Shown: positions 6,890 to 15,255 of the stretch, in pieces
Layout: each line of letters begins with the position of its first letter
Position numbering within the stretch: the stretch's first letter is position 1
Source: Deltaproteobacteria bacterium
GTDB taxonomy: Bacteria > Desulfobacterota > Dissulfuribacteria > Dissulfuribacterales > S140-46
Assembly: GCA_015491585.1 (NCBI GenBank)
Contig: WFVQ01000137.1
Coordinates: 1-22,188 of the forward strand
DNA: 22,188 nt
Reading direction: 5' to 3'
Program-made: the position numbers and the translations under genes
Notes under the pieces: generated by a model
The model's input: only the letters and a program-made list of their open reading frames with translations
Told to the model about the DNA's origin: nothing
Database searches by the model: none

Positions 6890-8278
6890 ATGATTGTCCG
6901 CCGTGGTTGGAGTTTGAAGTCAGCAAAGGTAATCAAGATCGTCACCGACAAGGAGCGCGGGGAGACCATAGATCTCTTCACCGTCTTCCCCTGGCTCAAG
7001 CGGTTCTTCGTCCAGAGGCGGCTCCACGCCTTCGTAAGGACCGTGGGTGACATAGTGTTCACCTTCATAATCCTCTCCGGCCTCTTCGGTCCCCAGGAGC
7101 CCGATAGGAACTGCGCCCTTTTCCTCTCCTGGGGTGTCTGGTGGCCCACGGTGGTCCTTAGCTGGTTCTTTCTCGGTAGGATGTGGTGCGGTTTCTGTCC
7201 GTTTCCCGGGCTCGGGAGGGTGTTCCAGCGCTACGGTTTGGCCTTGAACCTGCCTCTGCCGCGCCTGTTGCAGAAATATGGGGTCTATTGGTCCGTAGTC
7301 CTCCTGGCCCTCATTATCTGGGTGGAGGAGTCCACCAACATCAAATATTCGCCTATGGGTACGTCGCTCCTCATACTCTCCATCATGTTGGGGGCCACTA
7401 TATGCGCCATACTATTCCCTAAGCAGGCGTGGTGCCGCTACCTCTGCCCAATGGGCCGTATCATCGGAGTGGCGGCCACACTGGCCATTACCGAGTTCAG
7501 GCCGGACCATGAGAAGTGCAGGCAGTGCAAGACCTTCGCGTGCAAGCGCGGCAAAGACAACTATCCTGGATGCCCGGTCTATCTTGGGGCCTTCAACGTC
7601 AGGAACAACCTCTACTGCCTGGTGTGCGGCCACTGCATGAAGGCATGCGAGCTGGATTCCCCCAGGCTGAACCTCCGGAGCCCGTTCAAGGAGTTGATAC
7701 TGAACAAAGGGAGGTTCATAACCTGCTCCCACATAATACCGTTCCTCATAGGTTCGCAGATCGCCCGATATGTCTTCGACAACCACATATTCAGGGCGGT
7801 TCCGTGCGGAGATTCCACCCTGTGCGCTGCTGTGGATTTCTCGGTGCTCCTGGTGCTCTTCTTCATCTTCTGTCATTTGACCATACGGCTCGGCAGCTTC
7901 ATATTCGGGATCACCGAAGATGAGCTCTTCGGCAAGTTCTCGCCTATGGTCCCGGTGTTCGTGCCCCTCTCCTTCGGCGGGGAGCTGGCTCTTAGGCTGA
8001 AGTACACGCTGAAGGAGGCGCCGAATTTTCTCCCAACCGTCGGCAGGCAATTCGGCATCCATGCCCTGGAGCAGCTTGCCTTCCACATGCCCCCTCTGCT
8101 CATACGGCTGACAGAGTTCACGGCTGTGACCGTCAGCCTCATGGCCAGCTACCACATACTCTCCAAGTTCGTCAAAGAGGAGTTCCCTGGGATGGTCAGC
8201 AACGTGAGGTTCAGGACGCTCCAGGTGATGATATACCTGGTATTCTGCCTCTATGTCCTCCTCATATTCTATTCTTAG
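6890..8278 (+). CDS. Membrane-bound 4Fe-4S polyferredoxin (NapH/NosR C-terminal-like)
   Basis: The gene encodes 462 residues with several membrane helices (about 52-68, 84-97, 132-147, 158-177, a helix around 318-335, and a C-terminal one around 440-460). The first half carries CxxCP (Cys100, Cys103) and CxxxCP (Cys182, Cys186), then two ferredoxin-like clusters: Cys210, 213, 218, 228 and Cys243, 246, 249, 253 (CxxCxxCxxxC). This layout is that of NapH/NosR/CcoG-type membrane ferredoxins, which pass electrons between the quinone pool and a partner enzyme. No partner reductase is adjacent, so the pathway is unknown. ATG 6890 lacks a ribosome site; TTG 6914 is a possible alternative. Its stop overlaps that of convergent rluD. 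Confidence 0.8.
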   Translation: MIVRRGWSLKSAKVIKIVTDKERGETIDLFTVFPWLKRFFVQRRLHAFVRTVGDIVFTFIILSGLFGPQEPDRNCALFLSWGVWWPTVVLSWFFLGRMWCGFCPFPGLGRVFQRYGLALNLPLPRLLQKYGVYWSVVLLALIIWVEESTNIKYSPMGTSLLILSIMLGATICAILFPKQAWCRYLCPMGRIIGVAATLAITEFRPDHEKCRQCKTFACKRGKDNYPGCPVYLGAFNVRNNLYCLVCGHCMKACELDSPRLNLRSPFKELILNKGRFITCSHIIPFLIGSQIARYVFDNHIFRAVPCGDSTLCAAVDFSVLLVLFFIFCHLTIRLGSFIFGITEDELFGKFSPMVPVFVPLSFGGELALRLKYTLKEAPNFLPTVGRQFGIHALEQLAFHMPPLLIRLTEFTAVTVSLMASYHILSKFVKEEFPGMVSNVRFRTLQVMIYLVFCLYVLLIFYS

Positions 8279-9258
8279 GATATCAGCGCTTGCCTGAACA
8301 GCTCCAGGAGTCCGGAGAAGTCTCTGGGAAGGGGCGAGCCGAATTCCAGCCTCGCACCTGAGATGGGATGGGTGAAGGCGATGCTGGCGGCGTGGAGCAT
8401 CTGCCGCTGGATCTCCACGCTCTTACCGCCGATATTCATCCTGCGCGGCCCTCCGTAGAGGGGGTCCCCCAGAAGGGGACGGCCGAGGTGCTCCATGTGG
8501 GCGCGTATCTGGTGGGTCCTTCCGGTGAGGATCCTTATGGAGAGGAGGGAGGCGCCCTGGAACTCCTCTTCCACGCGCCATAGGGTCACTGCATTCCTGG
8601 ATGAGGGGGCGTCTGCCGCCATCTTCTTCCTGTGTACCGGATGGCGCCCAATGGGACGGTCCACCTCACCCTCCAGCGCTGGCATCTTCCCCTTCACCAG
8701 GGCGAGGTAGCGTTTCTCGACACAGCCTTTCTTGAAGGCCTCGGCCAGCCGTTCGTGGGCCGTTGCGCTCTTGGCAACCACCATGACCCCTGAGGTGTCC
8801 TTGTCCAGCCTGTGGACTATTCCCGGCCTAAGCACGCCTCCTATGCCGGAGAGGTCCGGGCACCGGTGGAGCAGCCCGTGGACCAGGGTCTTCTCCTCCC
8901 TGCCGGCCCCGGGGTGGACCACCAGCCCGGCGGGTTTGTCCACCACGGCCAGGTGGCCGTCTTCATACAAGACTCCGAACTCCACCGGGCATGGGACCAG
9001 CTCCAGAGGCTCTGGAGGAGGCACCCGGACGGTTATCCGTTCCCCCCCCTTGAGCTTCCTGCTGGGAGAACGGCAGGCAGTGCCATCCATCTCCACCTCT
9101 CCCCTCTCCATGAGGCCCTTTATTCTGGACCTCGAGAGTCCTATATCCTGGGAGGCGAGAAATCTGTCTATCCTCTCTCCGGATGCCGAGGCTGGCACTA
9201 TAAGCTCATGGATAGAGTGAGACGCAACGTCTTGGGAGCGCTCGGTCTTTTCATTCAT
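8275..9258 (-). CDS. rluD: RluA/RluD-family 23S rRNA pseudouridine synthase
   Basis: The gene encodes 327 residues. An S4 RNA-binding domain (about 26-85, with RIDRFLASQDIGLSRSRIK) precedes the catalytic domain, which has the DKPAGLVVHPG block (107-117), the catalytic motif HRLDKDTSG (149-157, nucleophile Asp152) and the conserved LLTGRTHQIR-type segment (here RILTGRTHQIRAH). Domain order, length and the VVHPG block match RluD, which modifies 23S rRNA helix 69, better than the short RluA. Substrate assignment is by family, so the symbol is tentative. It lies 40 bases downstream of carD on the same strand. Its TAA (8275-8277) interlocks with the stop of the opposing gene, leaving no room for a terminator. 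Confidence 0.88.
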   Translation of the reverse strand: MNEKTERSQDVASHSIHELIVPASASGERIDRFLASQDIGLSRSRIKGLMERGEVEMDGTACRSPSRKLKGGERITVRVPPPEPLELVPCPVEFGVLYEDGHLAVVDKPAGLVVHPGAGREEKTLVHGLLHRCPDLSGIGGVLRPGIVHRLDKDTSGVMVVAKSATAHERLAEAFKKGCVEKRYLALVKGKMPALEGEVDRPIGRHPVHRKKMAADAPSSRNAVTLWRVEEEFQGASLLSIRILTGRTHQIRAHMEHLGRPLLGDPLYGGPRRMNIGGKSVEIQRQMLHAASIAFTHPISGARLEFGSPLPRDFSGLLELFRQALIS

Positions 9259-9298
9259 GGGTACGGAGGCCCTGGAGAGGGCCGTGGCTTGGAGCGGA

Positions 9299-9811
9299 TT
9301 AGAGGGCGTGGTCGTTTATGACGATCCCGGCCTTTGAGAAGAGGTCCCTGATACCCTCCTCTATCTCCTCCTCCTGGCAGCTCCTGGCAATGGAGAGCTC
9401 CTTTATCAGCAGCCCCTTGGCCTGTTCGAGCATCTTCTTCTCGCCGAACGAGAGGGGCTTGTCCATCTGTAGGATGTAGAGGTCCCTGAGGACCGCGGCC
9501 AGGTCCAGGACGGAGCCGGTCTTGAGCTTCTCCATGTATTCGCGGTAGCGACGGTTCCAGGTCTGGGGGGAGAAGTTCACGTCCGTGTCCTGAAGGATGG
9601 CGTAGACCTGCTCCACCTCCTCCTCCGACATGATCTGGCGGAGCCCCACGTTTTTGGCGTTGCCTTTGGGGATCATGATCTTCATGTCGTTGTCCAGGAT
9701 CCGCATGATATAGAACGCCTGATTGCAGCCACCGATGCATTTCGTCTCGATGGCCTCGATGACCCCGACCCCGTGGGCGGGATATACGGCGAGATCCCCG
9801 ACATTGAACAT
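9299..9811 (-). CDS. CarD/CdnL-family RNA polymerase-binding regulator
   Basis: The gene encodes 170 residues. The N-terminal half begins MFNVGDLAVYPAHGVGVIEAI, the RNA-polymerase interaction domain shared by CarD, CdnL and the TRCF RID. The C-terminal half is helical (TWNRRYREYMEKLKTGS, then a DLYILQMDKPLSFGEKKML segment), as in CdnL, where it binds DNA at the open complex and stabilises transcription initiation at rRNA and growth genes. Length and content fit the short housekeeping CdnL type. ATG 9811 has a GGGGG-like ribosome site about 8 bases upstream. rluD follows after 40 bases; the HDOD gene lies 174 bases upstream. Confidence 0.92.
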   Translation of the reverse strand: MFNVGDLAVYPAHGVGVIEAIETKCIGGCNQAFYIMRILDNDMKIMIPKGNAKNVGLRQIMSEEEVEQVYAILQDTDVNFSPQTWNRRYREYMEKLKTGSVLDLAAVLRDLYILQMDKPLSFGEKKMLEQAKGLLIKELSIARSCQEEEIEEGIRDLFSKAGIVINDHAL

Positions 9812-9847
9812 AACAAAGCCCCCTTTGCCCGCTTGCGGCGCGATTGA

Positions 9848-9866
9848 ATATCTCAGACTAAGATAT
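9848..9866. promoter_or_regulatory. Inverted repeat ATATCT-N7-AGATAT upstream of carD
   Basis: A perfect 6-base inverted repeat with a 7-base spacer lies in an A/T-rich patch 37 bases before the carD start. The 174-base spacer between the HDOD gene and carD is the natural place for a carD promoter, but I could not settle on a clean -35/-10 pair. The repeat may be an operator or chance. Confidence 0.25.
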
Positions 9867-9985
9867 CACATCTCTTGGAAAAATTAAACCGAGTAAGCCG
9901 GCGCCGCACGGCGTTCCAACATGACCGGCCGGAGTCCTCCGCTGTGGCTGAGGCCCCGGGCTCAATGGAGTGGAGGCTGATCCAG

Positions 9986-10828
9986 CTATCTGATGCTGCT
10001 GCAGAAGGCGATTATCCTCTTGCGTTCCTCCCAGGCGCCTTTCTCCATCTCCTCCAAGGTCTTGTCGTCTATGCCGAGGACCTGGAGGACCGCCGGTGAT
10101 GGAGGCTCCTGGGGGATCCTGAGGAAGTTGAACCCCGCCGCTGTCGCGAGGTAGTTGGCCACGTGGACTATGCAGAGATAGCGGGGTGGCTCCATCTCGC
10201 CGTCGGGGTCGTGGTGCTTCAGCGCCACGACCTGAAAGGGTTCGGGAAGCTCCCACTTTTCGGCCAGTTTTGCGCCCCAGAGCTGGTGGTCCACCCCCCA
10301 GGCAGGCTCGATCTCCCTCCTGGGCCTGTCTTCCTCCTGAGCGATGGCCTTGAAGACCGCCGGGCCCTGCACCAGGAGGAGCAGCCATCCCAGGTCGTGG
10401 AGCAGCCCCAGTGTATATGGATCGGGTTCGTCGTCTCCGCTGCTGACGAAATCCTGGGCCAGTATGGCGGTGGCGAGCACGTGGTGCCAGAGGGCCTCCG
10501 CGTGCTTGCGCACCCCGGCTGATACCGCAAGAAACCGCTCGGACAGGAGGGAGCCGATCGCTATCCGGCGTACCTCGTCCATGCCCAGGAGCACGATGGC
10601 TTGGCGTACCGATGTGACCTCGACCTTGAGCGCGTAGAAAGCGCTGTTCACTGCCTTGAGCAGTTTCAGTGCCAGGGAGGGATCCTGCTCCACCAGCTTG
10701 GCCATGTCTCCGGCGCCGGCCATGTCGTCATCGGCCATGGCCAGGAGTTTGTACGCCACCATTGGAAAGGTGGGCAGCTCCTTACTGTTCCAGTCAATGG
10801 CTATGAGTCTCTTTCCCTTGTCGCTCAT
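9986..10828 (-). CDS. HDOD-domain protein
   Basis: The gene encodes 280 residues. The HDOD domain spans roughly 12-215. It includes ELPTFPMVAYKLLAMA, EQDPSLALKLLKAVNSAFYA (the typical DP..lK.LrlvNSa.y block), VTSVRQAIVLLGMDEVRRIA, and GLLHDLGWLLL, which keeps one His-Asp pair. HDOD proteins are HD-related domains, mostly without shown phosphohydrolase activity, that act in signalling and stress control in proteobacteria. No GGDEF, EAL or receiver domain is attached, so the input is unknown. The ribosome site before ATG 10828 is weak. Slipin ends 27 bases upstream, so it may be read through from the UDG-NfeD-slipin operon. Confidence 0.85.
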   Translation of the reverse strand: MSDKGKRLIAIDWNSKELPTFPMVAYKLLAMADDDMAGAGDMAKLVEQDPSLALKLLKAVNSAFYALKVEVTSVRQAIVLLGMDEVRRIAIGSLLSERFLAVSAGVRKHAEALWHHVLATAILAQDFVSSGDDEPDPYTLGLLHDLGWLLLLVQGPAVFKAIAQEEDRPRREIEPAWGVDHQLWGAKLAEKWELPEPFQVVALKHHDPDGEMEPPRYLCIVHVANYLATAAGFNFLRIPQEPPSPAVLQVLGIDDKTLEEMEKGAWEERKRIIAFCSSIR

Positions 10829-10855
10829 CCTATACCACCGTTTTCCTGGTTCCGG

Positions 10856-11614
10856 CTATTCCATCTTGCCCCCGCGATTCTGGAGAAAGGGTAGCAGCAT
10901 GTCTATGGGCAGCGGGAACAGGGTCGTAGAGTTGTTCTCCGCAGCGATCTCCCGGAGCGTCTGGAGGTAGCGCAACTGCAACGCCGCCGGCGCCTCGTTT
11001 ATGATCTTGGCCGCCTCCGCAAGGCGGGCAGCGGCCTGGAATTCTCCCTCGGCGTTTATGATCTTGGACCGCCTCTCCCGTTCTGCCTCGGCCTGCTTGG
11101 CCATAGCCCGCTTCATCTCGTCGGGCAGGTCTATCTCCTTGACTTCGACCTTGCTCACCTTGACCCCCCAGGGTTCGGTATCGAGGTCCAGGGACTCCTG
11201 GATCTTGGCGTTGATCTGGTCCCTCTCCGCAAGGAGTTCGTCGAGCTCGGCCTGGCCGCAGACGCTCCTGAGGGTGGTCTGGGCGAGCTGTGAGGTGGCG
11301 AAGAGGAAGTTCTCCACCTCTACAACTGCCTTGACCGCGTCTAACACGCGGAAATAAACCACCGCGCTCACCTTCACCGAGACGTTGTCCCTCGTGATGA
11401 TGTCCTGGGGCGGCACGTCCAGGGTGATGGTCCTGAGATCAACCTTGACCATCCTGTCGATGACCGGGATGAGTATGATGAGACCTGGCCCCTTGGCCTT
11501 TATGACACGCCCGAGCCTGAAGATAACGCCGCGCTCGTACTCCTTCAGCACCCTGATGGATACGGAGAGAAACGCGATCACCAGGATGAGCACGAAAAGG
11601 AAAAACGGCATCAT
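10856..11614 (-). CDS. Slipin (SPFH/stomatin-like membrane protein)
   Basis: The gene encodes 252 residues: one N-terminal membrane helix (about 4-21), then the SPFH domain with EYERGVIFRLGRV (25-37), GPGLIILIPVIDRM, the VDLRTITLDVPPQDIITRDNVSV block and a helical coiled-coil region (about 165-215) rich in Ala, Glu and Arg. Slipins oligomerise on the membrane and work with a partner NfeD protein; in the archaeon Pyrococcus horikoshii, the NfeD protease cleaves the C-terminus of the partner stomatin. Here the start overlaps the nfeD stop in an ATGA (11611-11614), direct support for the pairing. The C-terminal segment TLFPLPIDMLLPFL is hydrophobic and could be a comparable cleavage site, which is inference. 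Confidence 0.95.
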   Translation of the reverse strand: MMPFFLFVLILVIAFLSVSIRVLKEYERGVIFRLGRVIKAKGPGLIILIPVIDRMVKVDLRTITLDVPPQDIITRDNVSVKVSAVVYFRVLDAVKAVVEVENFLFATSQLAQTTLRSVCGQAELDELLAERDQINAKIQESLDLDTEPWGVKVSKVEVKEIDLPDEMKRAMAKQAEAERERRSKIINAEGEFQAAARLAEAAKIINEAPAALQLRYLQTLREIAAENNSTTLFPLPIDMLLPFLQNRGGKME

Positions 11615-12915
11615 GGGTCTCCTCCTTCCAGTGGTTCCACCACCACGGTCATGCCTTTAACCCGCCGAACAACCACCTTTTTACCCTCTGAAATGTGTCC
11701 TTCGCAAGTGGCATTCCACAATTCACCGTGTACGAAGACCTTGCCCTGCTCCCTATCTATATCGGTAACGGCCCGTCCTTCCTCCCCCTCCAGTGACTCT
11801 TTGCCTGCCTTGGGCCTGGAGACCGTGGCCTTGGCAGCGAGGTAGGCCACTGTCAGGAGGAACCCGCCGAATACCGCGGCGGCGCCCCATACGAGCTTCA
11901 GGTCTAAGGGCACGCCGAAGGCCTGGAGCTCGAACAGCATTATCGAGCCCATGACAAGGGAGATGAGGCCAGCCAGCCCCAGTATGCCGTGGCTGGTGAT
12001 GAACAGCTCCAGGATGAACAGAATGAAAGAGAGCAGGAGCAGCAGGACCCCAGCCAGGCTTACCGGCAGGGTGTTGAGGGCATACAGTCCGAGGAGCAGG
12101 CAGATGGAACCCGTCACTCCCGGAAACAGCGCGCCGGGGTGGGCCAGCTCGAAGTAGAGACCGGTCACGCCTATCATGAGCAGGATGTAGGCCACGTTTG
12201 GATCGGAGAGGAGGCGCAGGATCCGCTCCCTGGCCCCTTCCTTTATCACTACCCGCTTCGCATTGGACGTGGCCAATCTCCGTTTCGTGCCTCCTATCTC
12301 CACCTCTATGCCGTCGAGCTGGATGAGAAGGTCATCCAGATCCTCGGCGACCAGGTCTATGACATTGAGCTTCTGGGCCTCCCGGGCCGTGGCGGAGGCG
12401 CTCTTCTTGACCGCGTCTTCGGACCATTGGACATTCCTGTTCCTCTCGGAGGCGATGCTGCGGGCCAGTGCCGCAAGGTCGTTCTCCACCTTCCGTCCAA
12501 GGGTGGTGATGTTTCCGTCTTCCAGGCCCGGGCCCACTGGATGTGCAGCGCCTATGTTGGTCCCTGGCGCCATTGCCGCCACGTGCGCGGCAATGGTGAC
12601 CAGGGCGCCGGCAGAGGCCGCCTGGGCGCCTTTGGGCCAGACATAGACCACTACTGGCACCTTGGATTCCATTATGGTCTGGACCATTGACCGAAGGGAG
12701 GTCACAAGCCCACCGGGCGTGTCCAGCTCCACTATGAGACACTGCGCCTCTATTGACGCCGCCTCCTCCACGGCCCTGGCAAGGAACTCGGTGGATCCGG
12801 GATTTATCATTCCCTGGAGACGCATGACGGCAACCACGTCCCGGGGCGCCGCCCACAGATCCGGTCCCGGCAGCGCCATCAGAAACAGGATGGACAAGGT
12901 CAAGGTCGTTCTCAT
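11611..12915 (-). CDS. Full-length NfeD membrane serine protease (ClpP-class, NfeD1b type)
   Basis: The gene encodes about 434 residues. A signal peptide (1-23) is followed by a ClpP-class protease domain (about 25-220), a membrane domain of four to five helices (about 240-365) and a C-terminal NfeD OB-fold (about 375-434). The protease has LDTPGG (64-69) for the oxyanion hole, the nucleophile Ser101 in AQAASAGA, and Lys142 exactly 41 residues later, matching the Ser97/Lys138 spacing of Pyrococcus PH1510. The frame is open from GTG 12921, but ATG 12915 is preferred because it forms an ATGA overlap with the UDG stop. The next gene is its partner slipin. The pair is linked to membrane quality control. 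Confidence 0.92.
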   Translation of the reverse strand: MRTTLTLSILFLMALPGPDLWAAPRDVVAVMRLQGMINPGSTEFLARAVEEAASIEAQCLIVELDTPGGLVTSLRSMVQTIMESKVPVVVYVWPKGAQAASAGALVTIAAHVAAMAPGTNIGAAHPVGPGLEDGNITTLGRKVENDLAALARSIASERNRNVQWSEDAVKKSASATAREAQKLNVIDLVAEDLDDLLIQLDGIEVEIGGTKRRLATSNAKRVVIKEGARERILRLLSDPNVAYILLMIGVTGLYFELAHPGALFPGVTGSICLLLGLYALNTLPVSLAGVLLLLLSFILFILELFITSHGILGLAGLISLVMGSIMLFELQAFGVPLDLKLVWGAAAVFGGFLLTVAYLAAKATVSRPKAGKESLEGEEGRAVTDIDREQGKVFVHGELWNATCEGHISEGKKVVVRRVKGMTVVVEPLEGGDP

Positions 12916-13658
12916 AAGCACTTATCCCTGAAAAGTTTCAGGTCCTCCCAGACCAGCCTCTTCAACTGCGTTTGCCTCTGGGGAGGCAGGCCGAGGATGG
13001 CTGCCGGACTGTACGTGGAGACCAGGGACCGGCCTCCCCTGGAAAGGATCTTCCCCCTGGAGTTCGGCAGGGCGGTTCCACTGCCAAGGGCGGCCCGCAC
13101 CGCAGCCGCGCCCATGAGCAGGACTGCTGCCGGGGCCACGAGATCCAACTCGGCGTCCAGCAGGAGTCCGCACCGTTCCACGGAGTCCCTGGATGGAGGG
13201 GTGCGGCCGTGGACCCGGCACTTCAGCGCCGGCGTTATGTACACGGCCTCTGGATCGAGCCCTATTGCAGAGAGCATCCTTTTCAAGAGCTCCCACGCCT
13301 CACCTGTGCACGGCCTGCCCGCCGATTCCTCGGCTGCTCCAGGAGGATCCACCACCACCGCCACCTTGGCCCCTTCTGGGCCAGTCCCCTGGACCGGCCT
13401 GGTTCTGGTGCGGTGGAGGTGGCACATGGTGCACGAAGAGAGCGCCATCTTGAGTTCTTCCAGGGTGGAGGGGGGAGAGAAGGCCGGTCTGGGCGCCTTC
13501 CTTGCAGAAGGCCCCTGTTCCTGGAGGCCGTTTCCGCCTCCTTCGGTTCGGGCCCATCCTGGCGTGAGCAGTGCCCTGGCCCTGGAGGGAAGCGTCCTGA
13601 CCCCCATCTCCCTCTGGAATCTCAGCCATGCTCTCAGGAGCGCTGTCCCCCTATCCAC
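12912..13658 (-). CDS. Uracil-DNA glycosylase family 4-like protein with altered active-site motifs
   Basis: The gene encodes 248 residues. The four Fe-S ligands of family 4/5 glycosylases are present: Cys76 and Cys79 (CTMC), Cys147 (LKCR) and Cys163 (ERC). The fold markers VYITPALKC, LLMGAAAVRAAL and the RGK segment are also present. However, motif 1, normally GEAPG or GEGPG, reads VDPPG (103-107), and motif 3, normally HPA, reads SPA (217-219), so the catalytic His is replaced by Ser. Removal of uracil is therefore uncertain; it may be a divergent or structural relative. The first 65 residues are a basic, Pro/Ala-rich extension. Start GTG 13658 has AAGGAGAG about 5 bases upstream. Its TGA overlaps the nfeD start as ATGA. 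Confidence 0.8.
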   Translation of the reverse strand: MDRGTALLRAWLRFQREMGVRTLPSRARALLTPGWARTEGGGNGLQEQGPSARKAPRPAFSPPSTLEELKMALSSCTMCHLHRTRTRPVQGTGPEGAKVAVVVDPPGAAEESAGRPCTGEAWELLKRMLSAIGLDPEAVYITPALKCRVHGRTPPSRDSVERCGLLLDAELDLVAPAAVLLMGAAAVRAALGSGTALPNSRGKILSRGGRSLVSTYSPAAILGLPPQRQTQLKRLVWEDLKLFRDKCL

Positions 13659-13769
13659 GCCCTCTCCTTGACGCCTCCAGAAGATTAAAGTAACTACTCA
13701 TGAATTCCGGCAAAAGGCCCTTTCGATGTATTTTCCATTAAAGCAGACTCTGCTGCGGAGGTAAATAAA

Positions 13770-15254
13770 TTGTCCGAGGAAAGTCAAATCTTGCGCCAGA
13801 GGAGGCAGAAGGCCGAGGAGATAGAGAAGGGCGGCATGCCCCTCTTCCCCAACGGCATAAAGAGGCCCGAGATCATAGGGGCCATCAAGCGTGTCTATGG
13901 CGAGGCCGCGGCCGAGGAGCTGGAGGCGTTGCGCCACACGTTCCGGGTGGCCGGAAGGATCATGTCCATGAGGCGCTTCGGAAAGGCCGCCTTCTTCCAC
14001 ATCCAGGACAGCAGCGGCAGGCTCCAGATCCATGCAAGGCGCGACAAGCTGCCAGATGAGCAGTTCAAGCTCTTCAAGAAGCTGGACATAGGCGACATAG
14101 TGGAGGTGGAGGGCGACCTGTTCAGGACCAAGACCGGCGAACTCACCGTCTCGGCCTCATCCCTGGGGCTGGTCACCAAGTCCATGAGGCCGCTACCTGA
14201 AAAGTATCACGGGCTTAGGGACAAGGAGATCAGATACCGCCGCCGCTACGTGGACCTCATAATGAACGAGGAGGTCAGGGAGACCTTCAGGGTGAGGTCC
14301 AAGATAATAAATATACTCCGGTCCTATTTTCAGGAAAACGGGTTCCTTGAGGTGGAGACCCCCATGATGCAGCCCATAGTGGGCGGCGCCACGGCCAGGC
14401 CGTTCGTCACCCATCACAACGCCCTTGGGATCGATCTCTTCCTGAGGATAGCACCTGAGCTCTACCTCAAACGGCTCCTGGTGGGTGGATTCGACAGGGT
14501 GTTCGAGCTCAACCGCAACTTCAGGAACGAGGGCATCTCCATACAGCACAACCCGGAGTTCACCATGCTGGAGTTCTACGAGGCCTATGCCACCTACGAA
14601 GACCTCATGGTGAGGACCGAGGAGCTGTTTCACAGGATAGCCCGCGAGATCCACTCCAGCGACACCATAACCTATCAGGGCCAGGAGATAGACCTCACAC
14701 CACCCTGGCGCAGGATCACATTCCAGGAGTCGCTGCTGGAGATAGGCGGCCTTGAGCCTGCTGTGGTGGAGGACCGGGAGGCGGCACTGGCCAAGCTGCG
14801 CGAGCTGGGAGCCCCTGCAAAGGGAGATGAGCTCCACGGCAAGCTGCTGGCCAAACTTTTCGACCTGCTGGTGGAGCCCAAGCTCGTCCAGCCCACCTTC
14901 GTCACCTCCTATCCCACCGACATATCGCCGCTTGCCAGGCGCAACAGCGAGAATCCGGACGTCACCGACAGGTTCGAGCTGTTCATCTCCGGGAGGGAGA
15001 TAGCCAACGCATTCTCCGAGCTCAACGACCCCAGGGACCAGTACCAGCGGTTCAAGGAGCAGATAGAGAACAGGGGGGACGACGAGGAGATCCCGCCGGA
15101 GCTGGACGAGGACTACATCATGGCCCTGGAGTACGGGATGCCGCCGGCTGCTGGAGAGGGGATAGGCGTGGACCGGCTGGTCATGCTCTTCACCGACTCC
15201 GCCTCCATCAGGGACGTGATACTCTTCCCCCAGCTCAGGCCAGAGAAGGAGTGA
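13770..15254 (+). CDS. lysS: Lysyl-tRNA synthetase, class II
   Basis: The gene encodes 494 residues, the standard length, for charging tRNA-Lys. The N-terminal OB-fold anticodon-binding domain covers about 55-155 (RVAGRIMSMRRFGKAAFFHI). The class II core follows: motif 1 around the NGFLEVETPMM segment, motif 2 with FRNEGISIQHNPEFTMLEFY (about 248-267), and motif 3 GEGIGVDRLVMLF (about 460-472). The start is TTG 13770, fixed by GGAGG at 13757-13761 with 8-base spacing and a normal N-terminus SEESQILRQRR. The 111-base gap to the divergent UDG gene must hold its promoter; a small AGCAG-ACT-CTGCT dyad (13742-13754) precedes the ribosome site. lolC/E starts one base after its stop. Confidence 0.97.
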   Translation: MSEESQILRQRRQKAEEIEKGGMPLFPNGIKRPEIIGAIKRVYGEAAAEELEALRHTFRVAGRIMSMRRFGKAAFFHIQDSSGRLQIHARRDKLPDEQFKLFKKLDIGDIVEVEGDLFRTKTGELTVSASSLGLVTKSMRPLPEKYHGLRDKEIRYRRRYVDLIMNEEVRETFRVRSKIINILRSYFQENGFLEVETPMMQPIVGGATARPFVTHHNALGIDLFLRIAPELYLKRLLVGGFDRVFELNRNFRNEGISIQHNPEFTMLEFYEAYATYEDLMVRTEELFHRIAREIHSSDTITYQGQEIDLTPPWRRITFQESLLEIGGLEPAVVEDREAALAKLRELGAPAKGDELHGKLLAKLFDLLVEPKLVQPTFVTSYPTDISPLARRNSENPDVTDRFELFISGREIANAFSELNDPRDQYQRFKEQIENRGDDEEIPPELDEDYIMALEYGMPPAAGEGIGVDRLVMLFTDSASIRDVILFPQLRPEKE

Positions 15255-15255
15255 G

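Noticed and set aside
9878..9913. Intrinsic terminator for the HDOD gene (CGCC-GCAC-GGCG hairpin and T-rich tract on the minus strand).
   Set aside because: The stem is only four pairs and the T-tract starts about 15 bases beyond it, so it is not a convincing terminator.
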